Source of the DNA: Variovorax paradoxus
Lineage (GTDB): Bacteria > Pseudomonadota > Gammaproteobacteria > Burkholderiales > Burkholderiaceae_C
DNA: 63,223 nucleotides
Assembly (NCBI RefSeq): GCF_018614915.1
Contig: NZ_JAGGNU010000027.1
Span: 1 to 63,223, forward strand
Reading direction: 5' to 3'
Positions 1 to 9,900 of the stretch are shown piece after piece. The notes under the pieces were generated by a model. It had not been told where the DNA came from. It worked only from the letters and a program-made list of their open reading frames with translations, and did not search any database. The position numbers were made by a program, and so were the translations under genes. Every line of letters starts with the position of its first letter. The stretch's first letter is position 1.

Positions 1-3000
1 AGCGTGCCGGTGCCGAGCTTGGCCCAGTCGCCACTGCCGGACAGCGCTCCGGTGGCCGTCACGGTGTGGGCCATCGTGTCGATGGCGCCGCCGCCGGCGC
101 GCACATCGATGGCGCGCGCGGTCTGCAGGTCCTGGCTGACGCGCAGCGTGCCGCCATCCAGCGCGAGCGCGCCGGCGGCAGCGCCGAGGTTGGCGTCGCG
201 CGCGATCTGCAGCGTGCCGGCGCCCACCGTGGTGCCGCCGGTGTAGCTGTTGTCGGCGCCGAGCACGAGCGTGCCGAGGTCGGACTTGACGATGCCGCCG
301 GTGCCCGCGATGGTGGCATTGATCGTGGCCGTCATGCTCTGGCCGGCCGCGGTGCCGTCGCCGACCCGGATCACGGTCTGCGGGGTGCTCGTGTTCAGAA
401 CGCCGGGACCATTGACGGTGTAGCCGTCGACTGCGAACTGGGCGCCGGCCAGGCTCACCGGGCCGGCGCTGTCGTCGACGCTCACCGTGCCCGGGGTTCC
501 CAGGAAGACGGCGAAGGCGTTGTCGGCCCAGTTGCCGTTGACGGCCGGATCGGCATCGGTCCAGTTGCGGTCGCCGCCGGCTCGCCACAGGCCGCTGGTG
601 CCGTCGAAGGCGCCGTTGTCGTGGTTGGCGGGACCGTCCCAGAAGCGAAGCGCCACGCCGGAGGCGTTGATCAGGTTGACCTGGTTCGCCACCGCGGTCT
701 GCACCGACACCGCGCCGGGAATCGCGCTCGCGGGCAGCGTGCCGATGTCGAGGGTGTTGTTGGTGAGCGCTCCGGTGTAGTTGATGAGCCGGTACAGGCC
801 CGGGTCGAACACGGTGCCGGGCGTCGAGGCGACGTTGAGCGTGCCGTCGAGCGTGAGGTTGCCGTTGACGGCGACCAGGTCGTTGAGCGCGCCGCCGGCC
901 ACGCCGCGCGCGCCCATGTCCATGGCGAGCACGGCGCCGCCATTGAGCGTGAGCGCTCCCATGGTGAGCGTGCCGGGGCCGCCCTGGCCCGGCGACAGCG
1001 TGGCTGCGCTCTCCACCGTGACCGGCCCGCCCAGGGTGCCGGTGCCGGCGAGCGTGGCGCCGGTTCGCACGGTGGTGGCGCCGGTGGCCAGCGACTGGTT
1101 GCCGTTCACCACCAGCGTGCCCTGGACCACGTCGGTGGCGCCGCTGTAGCTGTTGGCACCGGTCAGCACGGTGGTGCCCGTGCCTTGCTGGGTGAGCGTG
1201 CCCGTGCCGGAGATCAGGCCTGCGAGGCTGAGGGTGTCGGAGCGGTCGAGGACCAGAGTGCCGTTGTTCACGACGTCGCCGACGATGCTGCCGCTGGTGC
1301 CGCCGTTGCCGAGCTGCAAGGTGCCGGCCGCGATGGTGGTGCCGCCGGTGTAGCTGTTGGCGCCGGTCAGGACGGTGGTGCCCGTGCCTTGCTGCCGGAG
1401 CGCGCCGGTGCCCGAGATCTGACCTGCAAAGGTCGTGGTGTCGGAACGGTCGAAGACCAGGGCGGCGTTGTTGACCACGTCGCCTGTGATGCTGCCCGTG
1501 GTGCCGCCGTTGCCCAGCTGCAATGTGCCGGCCGAGATGGTGGTCCCGCCGGCATAGGTGTTGGTTCCGGTGAAGACCAGGGTGCCCGCACCGAGCTTCT
1601 GCAGCGGGCCGCCGCCGGTGAGGCTCTGGCCCACGGTGAAGGTGTTGGCGGGGTCGGCAATGTCGAAGCCGCCGCCGGCGGCGCCCCAGTTGATCGCTCT
1701 CGCCGTGCTGGTGAAGCTGGTGCCCGTGACCTGCAGGATGCCGCCGTTGATGGTCAATGCGCCCGCGGTCGCGCCGAGGCTGGCGTCCTGAGCCACCGAC
1801 AGCGTGCCGCCGAGGATCTGCCAGGGCGTGGTCGCGGTGGTGGTGCCTGTCAGGGTCCACGTCGAGGAGCCGCGCTTCTCGAATCGGCCGAAGCCGCGGT
1901 ACTGCGCCGCGGGTCCGATATCGGCGCTGTTGAAGCTGGCATTCGTGGTGCCCCCGAGCGCCAATCTATCGCCCACAGCAGCCGTGACGAGGCCGGTGAT
2001 ACTGGATCCGGCGCGCAGTTCCAGTGTGTTGTTGCCGCCGGCGAAGCCAATCGCAGTGGCTGTGGTGCCATTGCCGTTGCTGCCGCCGATGATCGCGCCG
2101 CTGTTGACGATGGTTGAACCCGTCGCGCTGACCGCGAGGTTGCCGCCGCCGGCGCCGACTATCGCGCCGCTGTTGCCGCCCCGGATGGTGCCCGTGGCTC
2201 CATTCACCAACGTGCTGCCATTGACCGTCGCGCCGAGGCCGCCACCGCTGCCCCCGCCGGCGGGGCCTCCGCCGCCTAATCGGCCATTGGCGCCCCTGAT
2301 GGTGCCGTTGTTCAACAAGGTGGCCGCACCCGCAAGTTGCACGCCTCCACCGCCGACGCCGTTTCCGCTGGAGGTGTTGTTCCATCCGGCACCACCCGCG
2401 CCGCCGGTGATGGTCCCGCTGTTCACATGGCTTCCTCCCGTGAGAGAGGCACCCAGCCCACCTCCCGCGGTGAAGATATTGTCTGCGGCACCGTTGAAGG
2501 CAAAGGCATCACCGCTCGCCCCGCCCGTAATGGTGCCCAGGTTGTCCATTCCGCCGCCGCCCGTCATGACAAGGCCGATGCCGCCTGTCCCTCCGCCGCG
2601 GTTCCCGGTGGAGCCACTATTGATATTTCTGTTGTCGAGGCTGCCGCCCTTTCCGCCTGTGATCACTCCTCCTGCTTCATTGGTGAATGCCGTGCCGCCT
2701 GACAGCGAGATTCCCGCCCCGCCTGTGCCGCCATAAGTAGTAACGAGGCTACCTGTCGTGGTCGGACCTCCCGTTCCGCCGGAGACCGCCGCGTTGTTGC
2801 GGAGGGTTCCGCCCGTCATGGTCACGGCTGCGCCGCCGGCTGAGGCATTGTCGGAAGCCGTGCCTGCCGAACCACCCCTGAACCTTCCGGAGAGGTTGTA
2901 AGTCCCGCCACCGATGGACACCGTGCGCCCCGCTGCTGTACCGGATCCATTCGGCGCGATGAGCGTGAATGCACCGGTGTTGAGCGTGATCGGCTTGATC

Positions 3001-3341
3001 GCAGCAGGGAGCGCCGCTGGATTCGTCACCACGATGTCAGAGGTGAGTGTGATCGACGAGTTGGGGTCCCCATCCGCGTTCGCTGCCGCAATGGCCTGGC
3101 GCAACTGGGTTTCATCGGCCACGCTGTAGGTCGCGGCAGCGGCACCGACCGAAAGCAAACCGCTGAAAACTCCCATGCAAGCGGCCGCCGTGATCGAGCG
3201 CCTGGACGATTTCACTCCTGCGCGGCGCAGCGGATTCCTCGCCGACTTGCAACTTGCCTTGCCGACCGAAGGCGCCAGCTCGGATGCGACGACCCAAGCC
3301 TGCTTTGCACGATTCCAAAGAACTCGATATGCGTGGTTCAA
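1..3341 (-). CDS. Autotransporter passenger with ESPR signal region (3' end outside window)
   Basis: One frame stays open from 3341 to the window edge (over 1,110 residues) and is Gly/Thr/Asn rich. The start is a TTG, 6-9 bases after an A-rich/GGG stretch. It opens with NHAYRVLWNRAKQAWVVASE, a clear extended signal peptide region (ESPR) of type V secreted proteins. A basic stretch and the hydrophobic core MGVFSGLLSVGAAAA follow; the ATG at 3176 would drop the ESPR. The passenger holds short GG-rich beta-helix turns, then several autotransporter-associated beta-strand (PATR) repeats of the form GTGTTVLTGANSYTGGTT, near-identical in DNA around 1140-1400 and 1500-1600. Family role: a surface-exposed beta-helical adhesin or enzyme. 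No beta barrel is seen, so it should lie beyond the left edge. The same-strand autotransporter ends about 200 bases upstream. Confidence 0.85.
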   Translation of the reverse strand, partial: MNHAYRVLWNRAKQAWVVASELAPSVGKASCKSARNPLRRAGVKSSRRSITAAACMGVFSGLLSVGAAAATYSVADETQLRQAIAAANADGDPNSSITLTSDIVVTNPAALPAAIKPITLNTGAFTLIAPNGSGTAAGRTVSIGGGTYNLSGRFRGGSAGTASDNASAGGAAVTMTGGTLRNNAAVSGGTGGPTTTGSLVTTYGGTGGAGISLSGGTAFTNEAGGVITGGKGGSLDNRNINSGSTGNRGGGTGGIGLVMTGGGGMDNLGTITGGASGDAFAFNGAADNIFTAGGGLGASLTGGSHVNSGTITGGAGGAGWNNTSSGNGVGGGGVQLAGAATLLNNGTIRGANGRLGGGGPAGGGSGGGLGATVNGSTLVNGATGTIRGGNSGAIVGAGGGNLAVSATGSTIVNSGAIIGGSNGNGTTATAIGFAGGNNTLELRAGSSITGLVTAAVGDRLALGGTTNASFNSADIGPAAQYRGFGRFEKRGSSTWTLTGTTTATTPWQILGGTLSVAQDASLGATAGALTINGGILQVTGTSFTSTARAINWGAAGGGFDIADPANTFTVGQSLTGGGPLQKLGAGTLVFTGTNTYAGGTTISAGTLQLGNGGTTGSITGDVVNNAALVFDRSDTTTFAGQISGTGALRQQGTGTTVLTGANSYTGGTTIAAGTLQLGNGGTSGSIVGDVVNNGTLVLDRSDTLSLAGLISGTGTLTQQGTGTTVLTGANSYSGATDVVQGTLVVNGNQSLATGATTVRTGATLAGTGTLGGPVTVESAATLSPGQGGPGTLTMGALTLNGGAVLAMDMGARGVAGGALNDLVAVNGNLTLDGTLNVASTPGTVFDPGLYRLINYTGALTNNTLDIGTLPASAIPGAVSVQTAVANQVNLINASGVALRFWDGPANHDNGAFDGTSGLWRAGGDRNWTDADPAVNGNWADNAFAVFLGTPGTVSVDDSAGPVSLAGAQFAVDGYTVNGPGVLNTSTPQTVIRVGDGTAAGQSMTATINATIAGTGGIVKSDLGTLVLGADNSYTGGTTVGAGTLQIARDANLGAAAGALALDGGTLRVSQDLQTARAIDVRAGGGAIDTMAHTVTATGALSGSGDWAKLGTGT

Positions 3342-3538
3342 GACTGACCCTTTTTGTGAATTGAATGTGCGGGTCGGTTGCGCTCAAGAAGCTGCGCACC
3401 TGCGGGACCCGCGTTTGTCTGATTTGCGATGCTTGGGCTCTTCGAGCGTGTGCCCGTCGATTCCCCGATGGGGACGATGCTGATGTGATCGGCACAGGCC
3501 GCATCGCCAGGCATCAGCTGGCGCGATTCGGTTGCCAA

Positions 3539-6515
3539 TCAGAACGCCCAGCTCAGGTTGACCTTGAACCCGTGGTCCTCCAGCCCGTTGCCGAACTGGC
3601 CCGAGTACGAAGCGCCCAAGCTCAGGTTGGGCCGCAGCTGCGTCTCCACACCCGCTTCCACCACCGCCACGTTCTTCGCCAGCGGCACGCCTTCGAGCGT
3701 GAACGGGATGCTGCCCGCGAACGCATGCGTGCTGGTGGGCGTCGTATCGCCGAAGGCATGGCGCCAGCCCAGCATGCCGCGCAGCCGGGTGCGCTCGCCC
3801 AGCTGGGTGCTGGCGCGCAGGCCCAGCGTCGTGAAGGTCGCATCGATGCTGCCGCCTTCGCAATAGAGCGCCGCCAGCCCGCCGCGCTCGACGAAGGCGT
3901 CGCTGTGCAGCCGCACGTAGGCCAGGCGCGCGAAGGGCTCCAACGCCACGGAACCCGCGTCGATGCGCTGCCCCGCTTCGCCGAAGAGCTGCGTGGTGCT
4001 GCTGTCGTAGTCGGCCGAGAGGCTGTCGGCAAAGCCCGCGAAGGCGACCGAGCGGCTGGTCTCGGTCTTGTTCCAGCTGTGGTTGGCGCCCAGGCGCAGC
4101 GCGGTGGCGCCCCACTGGGTGCCGCCGTAGACGCCCAGGTGGTAGCTGTCGGTCTTGGCGCTGCTGTTGCGCGCGTCGGTGTCGGCGCTGGCGCGGCTGT
4201 AGCCGCCGAGGGCGCCCACGCGCCAGCCGGCACCGATGCCGGTGTCCGCACCGACGACGAAGCCGCCGATGTCGCGCTTGAGCTTGGCCGCATTGCCGTT
4301 GCCGTCGATGCTGCCCCAGGAGCCGAAGACCTGGCTCCAGGCGGCGCGCTGCGGGCCCTCGGGGGTGCAGGCGCTGCCGGCTGGCTGCGGTGATTGCTGC
4401 TGCTGCTGGTGCCGCGCTGCCGGGGGCGCAGCTGGCGCTGCGCAGCCGGTCGATCGCCGCTTCCTGCACGAAGCGGCTGTCTTCCAGCAGCGCCGTCTTG
4501 GTGGAGGCGTGGATGTCCACCGAGAGCTGGTTGAAGGCGTCGCGCGCAGCGAAGTCGCTGGGCAGCCAGGCCACGGCGTTGAGCAGGCCGTTGTCTTCGG
4601 GAAGGCTCTGCAGCGCGGCGGCGACGGCAACCTGGTTGGGCGAGCCGGCCACGCTCGTGAAGCTGCGCACCTGCTGGGCATCGAGATAGACGTTGTTGGC
4701 GTCGTAGCTCGCAACCAGCTGGGCAAACGCGGTTCGTGTGTCGCCCATCAGGCTGTAGGTGCCGGTGATGCCGCCGTCGGCGGTGAGCACACGGTAGCGG
4801 TTGCCGATCACGTAGCCGCTGTTGGCGGTGCGCAGCACGCTCAGGTTGGCGCCGCTGGCGATGCTGGCGGTGCCGGTGGCATGGATCAGGTCCGAGGCGT
4901 TGGAGGCCGGGTCCACTTCCACCTGGTAGGTGGAGCCGGCCGCCTGGGTGTAGTTGCCGTTGACGTTGAGGGTGCCGATCGAATGGCCCGGTGCGATCGT
5001 GCCGGCGACCGCCAGATTGCCCACCGAGCCGGTGCCCTGCAGGCGGCCGGCGACGAGCACGTCGACATTGCCGGCGATGGAAGCCGGTGCGCCGCTGGTG
5101 CCGAATTGCAGGATGCCGCCGGCGACCGTCGTGGCGCCGGTGTAGGTGTTGGCCGCGGTGAGGACCAGCTTGCCGCCGTTCACCGTAACAGGGGTGGCCC
5201 CGTCGATCACGCCATCGATCTGTGCCGTCCCGGAGTTCATCGTGACGCTGCTCATGCCGCTGATCGTGCCGCCTGCACCGTAGGTGAAGCTGCCCGAGCC
5301 CAGGTTGAAGGCGAGCGTGTCGGGGCCGTCGCCGGTGATGTTGCCGTTGATGGCGCCGCCGGTGATGGTGAGTGAATCGGTGCCGCCGCCGAGCAGGACG
5401 TTGCCGTTGACGGTGCCCGAGGTGGTGATGACGGCATTGCCGCCGATCTCGTCGGTGCCGTCCCGGTTGGCGTCGCCGTCACGAATCGCGACGCCGGACG
5501 CCCCGGCGTTGATGACCGCGCCGGCGCCGATGTTCAGGGTGCCGCCCGCAGCAGCGGCAGCATGAATGGCGGCTCCGTTGCCGGCGCCCCCACTCACCAC
5601 ACCGCCGGTCACGCCCACGGCATAGACGCCTCCCACACTCCTCGCGAAGATGCCATCGACATTGTTGCCCGAGGCCGACACCGTGCCTCCACTCATTTGC
5701 ACGGCAGCCTGGCCAGCGCCATTGGTCTGGCTCAGGATTCCGGTTCCTGCGGCCGTCACCGACCCGCCGCTCATGCTGACAGTCGCAGATTTGCCTGACG
5801 AGGCGCTGCCCACAAACGCACGGAGCGCCACGCCGCTGGCAAACATGCTCTGCACGGACCCGCCCCTCATTGCCACGCCTGCGCCGCCCGTGGCGAGCGC
5901 CCCCGTTTGCGCATTGACTGTGTTCCCGCCCAACCCGCCCAAATTCGTCACCTGGCCGCCATTCAGCTCGATCTGCACATCGCCGCTGCCGGTGTTGTTT
6001 GTGACCGCAACAACATTGCTTGATGTCGTCGTGGTGAAGACTCCGCTGTCGATGGTGATGCGAGCGGTCCCAGAGCCTGACGCGCCAATCGAGATGGCGG
6101 CATTGGCACTACCCGTCACCGAACTGAGACTTGTCGCATTGATGACCAAGTCGTTGGGACTGCCTATGGCGCCGGCGATGTGCACGGTTCCGACGCCGGT
6201 AGCCCGGTTCGCCACCAGGCCTGGATTGTTCAGGTTCAGTGTCAATCCGTCCGATCCGGCGTAAGAGATTCCAGTCGTGGGATAGCTGGTGCCACTGCAG
6301 GTGATCGAGTCGGCGCCAGCTGCCTCCGGACCGCATTCGTTGGCAGCACGCGCCTGCTGCGGCAGCGCGGCCATCAACGCAACGGCCAGCGCAATCGTCG
6401 AAAGAGGGACCGAATGCCCCTGGCTCAGGACGGAGCCGCCCCTCCTGCCGAGAACCGTCCCCTGGCGCCGGTCGCGCGTGAGATTTTGGTTGCGGCAGCC
6501 CTTGCCCGAGTTCAT
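3539..6515 (-). CDS. Autotransporter with C-terminal beta barrel, interrupted by a one-base frameshift
   Basis: The ATG at 6515 has GGGGA about 7 bases upstream. A long basic leader precedes the signal core STIALAVALMAALPQQARA. The passenger is a beta-helix with SGGSV-type repeats and one PATR unit (TYTGATTVAGGILQFG). The C-terminal third is a typical autotransporter barrel domain (W-x-Q-x-FGSWG, alternating aromatic strands) ending in NLSWAF, the C-terminal aromatic that outer-membrane assembly expects. Passenger and barrel lie in different frames, and the switch falls within 4385-4440. Removing one G from the G5 run at 4422-4426 restores a single 991-residue frame. This could be a real mutation, phase variation or a sequencing error. 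Barrel and passenger are otherwise intact. Confidence 0.85.
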
Positions 6516-6781
6516 CGAGAGTCCCCATACAAATAGTTACTCTCGAATGATGCAGTGCCCCGCCCACGTCATACGACTTGTTCGTAAGCCGAAGGTATTG
6601 GAGCTGGTCTACAACACCCTTCGGGCGTTGCGGCTGGACGACATGGACGCCATCCATGCGGCCCATTGCTCTACACGGCGGCGGATTGTCAGCGCCAGTT
6701 CAGCAGCGCCGCAGCTGCAGTACCGGTGGTCGGCGCAGGGGATCTCGAACCAGGGGGGATTTCAGCGCCGGCCCGGCTTGC

Positions 6782-7138
6782 TCACTGCGTACCTTCGACA
6801 GCGCCCGCAAGCGATCCGAGCTCGCGCGCCTCGCGCGCAGCTGGCCACGAGTTCGTGAAGCGCTCGAGCATCTTGGTCTTGCAGGCGCTCTCGCGTTCCG
6901 TCTCGAGCGCGGCGACGATGATCCACTTCGCAGGATCCTGCTGAAGCTCCTCAGCCAGCGCACCGGCAATCACCGGCGAGAGCCGGCGCCGGAAACGTGC
7001 GGTGCGCAACGCCTCGTCCGACAGATCGAGTCTGCGCGCCCAGGTTCGCAGGCTGCCCTGCTCCAGCGCCAGGTCCAGGAGATCCATCGTGGTCTCGGCC
7101 CGCGCGGAAGGGGGCAACTGGTTGAAGATGCTGGTCAT
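6782..7138 (-). CDS. Small hypothetical protein, possibly helix-turn-helix/DUF3693-like
   Basis: The product is 118 residues, mostly helical, and predicted soluble. The middle (LRTWARRLDLSDEALRTAR, then a segment with SPVIAGALAEELQQDP and a helix with AALETERES) resembles small phage-type helix-turn-helix proteins of the DUF3693 kind; that link is weak and from memory. Its ATG overlaps the stop of the upstream gene by four bases (ATGA), so the two are probably co-translated. No enzyme motif is visible. It may belong to a two-gene accessory module. Confidence 0.5.
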   Translation of the reverse strand: MTSIFNQLPPSARAETTMDLLDLALEQGSLRTWARRLDLSDEALRTARFRRRLSPVIAGALAEELQQDPAKWIIVAALETERESACKTKMLERFTNSWPAAREARELGSLAGAVEGTQ

Positions 7139-7476
7139 GGGGAGACAAGGGACGGCGCTTCAAGCCGGCGTGCGCTCGAGTGCCGTGCACTTGTCGCCTG
7201 GCAAGGACTGGCGAAACGCGAGAGCAGGCTTCGTCCGAGCCTGGTGATCTCGCTCACCGTGGCCGACAGTTGGCCGCGCTGGCAATCGAGCCCGCCTGGT
7301 AGCCGCTGCGCATCCGGGATGGCTGCCTTGATGGTGCCGCCCAGCTTGAGGATTCTCAAGGTCTCGATCTCACCGTCGTCGACGATGTGAATCGGCAGAC
7401 TTGTGCTCGCGAGGCGTTGCAGCAAATCGATGGGCTGAGGAAAGGACCCGTGGGGAGCTTCGTAGGACATGTACAT
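7135..7476 (-). CDS. Small hypothetical protein
   Basis: The product is about 113 residues from the ATG at 7476; a second ATG at 7470 is equally possible, and neither has a strong ribosome binding site. The frame runs further upstream, but that part is basic and low in complexity, so I chose the internal ATG. The middle contains IVDDGEIETLRILKLGG and a segment TVSEITRLGRSLL, which look like a small winged fold. I recall similar short proteins in Burkholderiales accessory regions, without known function. It is translationally coupled to the next gene. Confidence 0.5.
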   Translation of the reverse strand: MYMSYEAPHGSFPQPIDLLQRLASTSLPIHIVDDGEIETLRILKLGGTIKAAIPDAQRLPGGLDCQRGQLSATVSEITRLGRSLLSRFASPCQATSARHSSARRLEAPSLVSP

Positions 7477-7650
7477 GCACTGAATGGATGAAGGGTGCGG
7501 CAGGCCGACCTGGGCTGGTGCCCGCAGGGTCGCCCCGGCGGGGCGTCTGGAGCGCGAATGTAGAGAGGCGCGCCGCCCTGGGCAATCGAATTGACAATGC
7601 CTGAGAATTCGGGGTCCAGAGTCCGTTCGAGCCGCTCTGACCCGCGACAT

Positions 7651-9399
7651 CTAGCCGGCGCCCGTGGACGGCTTCTTCGTCGCGCGAAGAAAATCGAAAT
7701 CCATGCCCTTGTCGGCCTGCATCACCGCTTGCAGGAAGATTTTTCGATAGCCTCGCTCGGCCGTCGGCTCGACCACCGGCGACGCGTTCGCACGGCGTGC
7801 CAGTTCGTCGTCCGCAACCAGCAGCGAGAGCTCGCGCTTCGCCACGCTCAGCCGGATGCGGTCGCCGTTGCGCACATGGGCGAGCGGACCGCCGATGGCC
7901 GACTCCGGCGTCACGTGCAGCACGACGGTGCCGAAGGCGGTGCCGCTCATGCGGCCGTCGGAGATGCGCACCATGTCCTTGACGCCGGCGCGCGCGAGCT
8001 TGCGCGGGATCGGGATGTAGCCGGCCTCGGGCATGCCCGGAGCGCCCTTGGGGCCGATGTTCTTGAGCACCAGCACATCGCCCCGCGTGACGTCGAGTTC
8101 GTCGCTGTCGATGCGCAGGGCCAGGTCCTCGATGCTCTCGAAGACCACGGCCCGGCCTTCATGCTCCATGAGCGCCGCATCCGCCGCCGATTGCTTGATG
8201 ATCGCCCCGCCCGGCGCCAGGTTGCCGCGCAGCACCGCGATGCCGCCCTGCGGATAGATCGGGCGGCTCGCGGGACGCACCACGTCCTGCGCGAAGCCCG
8301 GCCCCGCGCGTTCGATCTCTTCGCCCAGCGTCCGGCCGGTAACCGTCATGGCGTCGAGCCGCAGCAGCGGCTTGAGCTCGCGCAGCAGCGTCGCCATGCC
8401 GCCGGCCCGGTGGAAGTCTTCCATGTAGTGCCGGCCCGAAGGCTTCAGGTCCAGCAGCACGGGCGTCTCGCGGCCCATGCGGTCCAGCGCGTCGAGGTCG
8501 ATGTCCAGGCCCATGCGGCCCGCGATCGCGGCGAGGTGCACGATGCCGTTGGTCGAGCCGCCGATTGCCAGCAGCACCCGCATCGCGTTCTCGAACGCCG
8601 CGGGCGTGAGCACCTTGCCGATGACGAGGCCGTCGCGCGCCATGCGTACCGCTTGCGCACCGGTCTCTTCCGCGATGCGGATGCGGTCGGCGGTGACGGC
8701 CGGCGGCGAGGCGCCCCCGGGCATCGTCATGCCCAGCGCCTCCGCGATGCAGGCCATGGTGCTGGCCGTGCCCATGACGGAGCAGGTGCCGACGCTCGCC
8801 ACCAGTTGGTCGTTGACCTCGGCGCTTTCGTCGGCATCGATCTCGCCGGCACGGTACCTGGCCCAGTAGCGCCGGCAGTCGGTGCAGGCGCCGACGCGCT
8901 CGCCGCGATGGCTGCCCGTCAGCATGGCACCGGTGACCAGCTGGATCGCGGGAATGCCTGCGGAGGCCGCGCCCATGAGCTGTGCCGGCACCGTCTTGTC
9001 GCAGCCGCCGATCAGCACCACCGCATCCATCGGCTGGGCGCGGATCATCTCCTCGGTGTCCATCGACATGAGATTGCGCAGGTACATGCTGGTCGGCGCC
9101 GCGAAGCTCTCGTGCACCGAGATCGTCGGGAAGTCCATCGGCAATCCGCCGGCGAGCATCACGCCGCGCTTCACGGCTTCGACGAGCTGCGGCGCATTGC
9201 CATGGCAGGGGTTGTAGGCGCTGCCGGTGTTGGCGATGCCGACCACCGGGCGGTCGAGCGCCGCGTCGGTGTAGCCGGCGCCCTTGATGAAGGCCTTGCG
9301 CAGGAAGAGCGAGAAGTCGGCATCGCCGTAGCTGGTCAGGCCCTTGCGCATGCCCGAGGCTTCATCGGCGGCGCCGGATTGGGGGGTTGGCTTGGACAT
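7651..9399 (-). CDS. IlvD/Edd-family dehydratase, probably for a sugar acid
   Basis: The product is 582 residues and full length. Family members remove water from 2,3-dihydroxy acids using an iron-sulfur cluster and Mg2+. The three cluster cysteines are present: C65 (YNPCHG), C133 (GGCDKTVPA) and C206 (GTCSVMG). The late motif SDGRMSGTAFGT carries the catalytic serine. Length and motif wording fit the arabonate/xylonate/galactonate dehydratase branch better than the valine-pathway enzyme, but substrate cannot be fixed from sequence. The start is the ATG at 9399. The neighbour upstream on the same strand is acylphosphatase, 28 bases away, so the two may be co-transcribed. No sugar transporter or aldolase is adjacent. 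Confidence 0.88.
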   Translation of the reverse strand: MSKPTPQSGAADEASGMRKGLTSYGDADFSLFLRKAFIKGAGYTDAALDRPVVGIANTGSAYNPCHGNAPQLVEAVKRGVMLAGGLPMDFPTISVHESFAAPTSMYLRNLMSMDTEEMIRAQPMDAVVLIGGCDKTVPAQLMGAASAGIPAIQLVTGAMLTGSHRGERVGACTDCRRYWARYRAGEIDADESAEVNDQLVASVGTCSVMGTASTMACIAEALGMTMPGGASPPAVTADRIRIAEETGAQAVRMARDGLVIGKVLTPAAFENAMRVLLAIGGSTNGIVHLAAIAGRMGLDIDLDALDRMGRETPVLLDLKPSGRHYMEDFHRAGGMATLLRELKPLLRLDAMTVTGRTLGEEIERAGPGFAQDVVRPASRPIYPQGGIAVLRGNLAPGGAIIKQSAADAALMEHEGRAVVFESIEDLALRIDSDELDVTRGDVLVLKNIGPKGAPGMPEAGYIPIPRKLARAGVKDMVRISDGRMSGTAFGTVVLHVTPESAIGGPLAHVRNGDRIRLSVAKRELSLLVADDELARRANASPVVEPTAERGYRKIFLQAVMQADKGMDFDFLRATKKPSTGAG

Positions 9400-9427
9400 G
9401 TCCGGAATATGCGCTCATTCGCAGGAC

Positions 9428-9736
9428 TCAGGCCGTCGGCAGCCTGTCGAAGCGGTCGAGCCGATCGAAGGGCGGCTGCACCGGCGTGCTTTCGAGTGCG
9501 TCGACCCGCGCGCCGGGCACGCCGTCGCGCAGCCAGCGGCACATGTCCGCCAGTTCATCGGGCGCGCCTTGCAGCATGGCTTCCACCGATCCGTCCGCGC
9601 AGTTGCGCACCCAGCCGGTGATGCCCTTCGCCCGCGCATGGCGGACGCAGGCCTCGCGATAGCCGACGCCTTGCACGATCCCCCGCATGCGGACCAGCCG
9701 GCATTCGATCGTTGCGTTCTTGTCGCGGGGATTCAT
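9428..9736 (-). CDS. acyP: Acylphosphatase
   Basis: The product is 102 residues and hydrolyses acyl phosphates in the cytoplasm. The signature GIVQGVGYREACVRHA holds the phosphate-binding loop and the catalytic arginine, and GWVRNCADGSVEA holds the catalytic asparagine. The C-terminal tail (VQPPFDRLDRFDRLPTA) is slightly longer than usual. It lies directly upstream of the dehydratase and is divergent from the hydantoin permease. The nested palindrome at 9793-9836 sits between the two divergent starts. Confidence 0.9.
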   Translation of the reverse strand: MNPRDKNATIECRLVRMRGIVQGVGYREACVRHARAKGITGWVRNCADGSVEAMLQGAPDELADMCRWLRDGVPGARVDALESTPVQPPFDRLDRFDRLPTA

Positions 9737-9792
9737 GCCGCGATTGTTCCCCAGACAAGGGTAAACACCAACTCATCGAGCCCAAGTCCTCC

Positions 9793-9836
9793 TTGATTGC
9801 ACGCATTTTTTGTATACAAATATAGGGTGCAATCAA
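9793..9836. promoter_or_regulatory. Nested palindromic operator between acyP and the hydantoin cluster
   Basis: An inner perfect 12-base palindrome, TTTGTATACAAA (9809-9820), and an outer perfect 10-base inverted repeat, TTGATTGCAC (9793-9802) and GTGCAATCAA (9827-9836), share the same centre at 9814.5. The island is AT-rich in a GC-rich region and lies 65 bases before the permease start. The inner site matches the GTATAC-centred operators typical of GntR/FCD regulators, so the GntR gene at 12188 is the likely ligand. The outer arms could be a second binding register or an RNA stem. Confidence 0.6.
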
Positions 9837-9900
9837 CACACCGGACGAAGCGTCCGGGCACCCCCGCCCATCTGCCCCATCCACCCACGAGGAGACACCC

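Noticed and set aside
1140..1600. Near-identical direct repeats considered as a mobile element or CRISPR
   Set aside because: They encode PATR beta-strand units in frame inside the autotransporter passenger; there are no spacers or transposase.
66..2117. Long open plus-strand frame (683 codons)
   Set aside because: It is antisense to the autotransporter passenger. Its Gly/Ala/Arg/Val-rich translation has no domain and arises from codon bias of the repeats.
6721..6780. tRNA-like 3' end on the minus strand (GGTTCGAGATCCCC, then GACCACC)
   Set aside because: The T-stem halves do not pair and no acceptor, D or anticodon arm can be folded upstream. Chance resemblance is more likely than a tRNA or attachment site.
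7591..9621. Plus-strand open frame of 676 codons
   Set aside because: It is antisense to the IlvD/Edd dehydratase, whose cluster cysteines and full length are clear.
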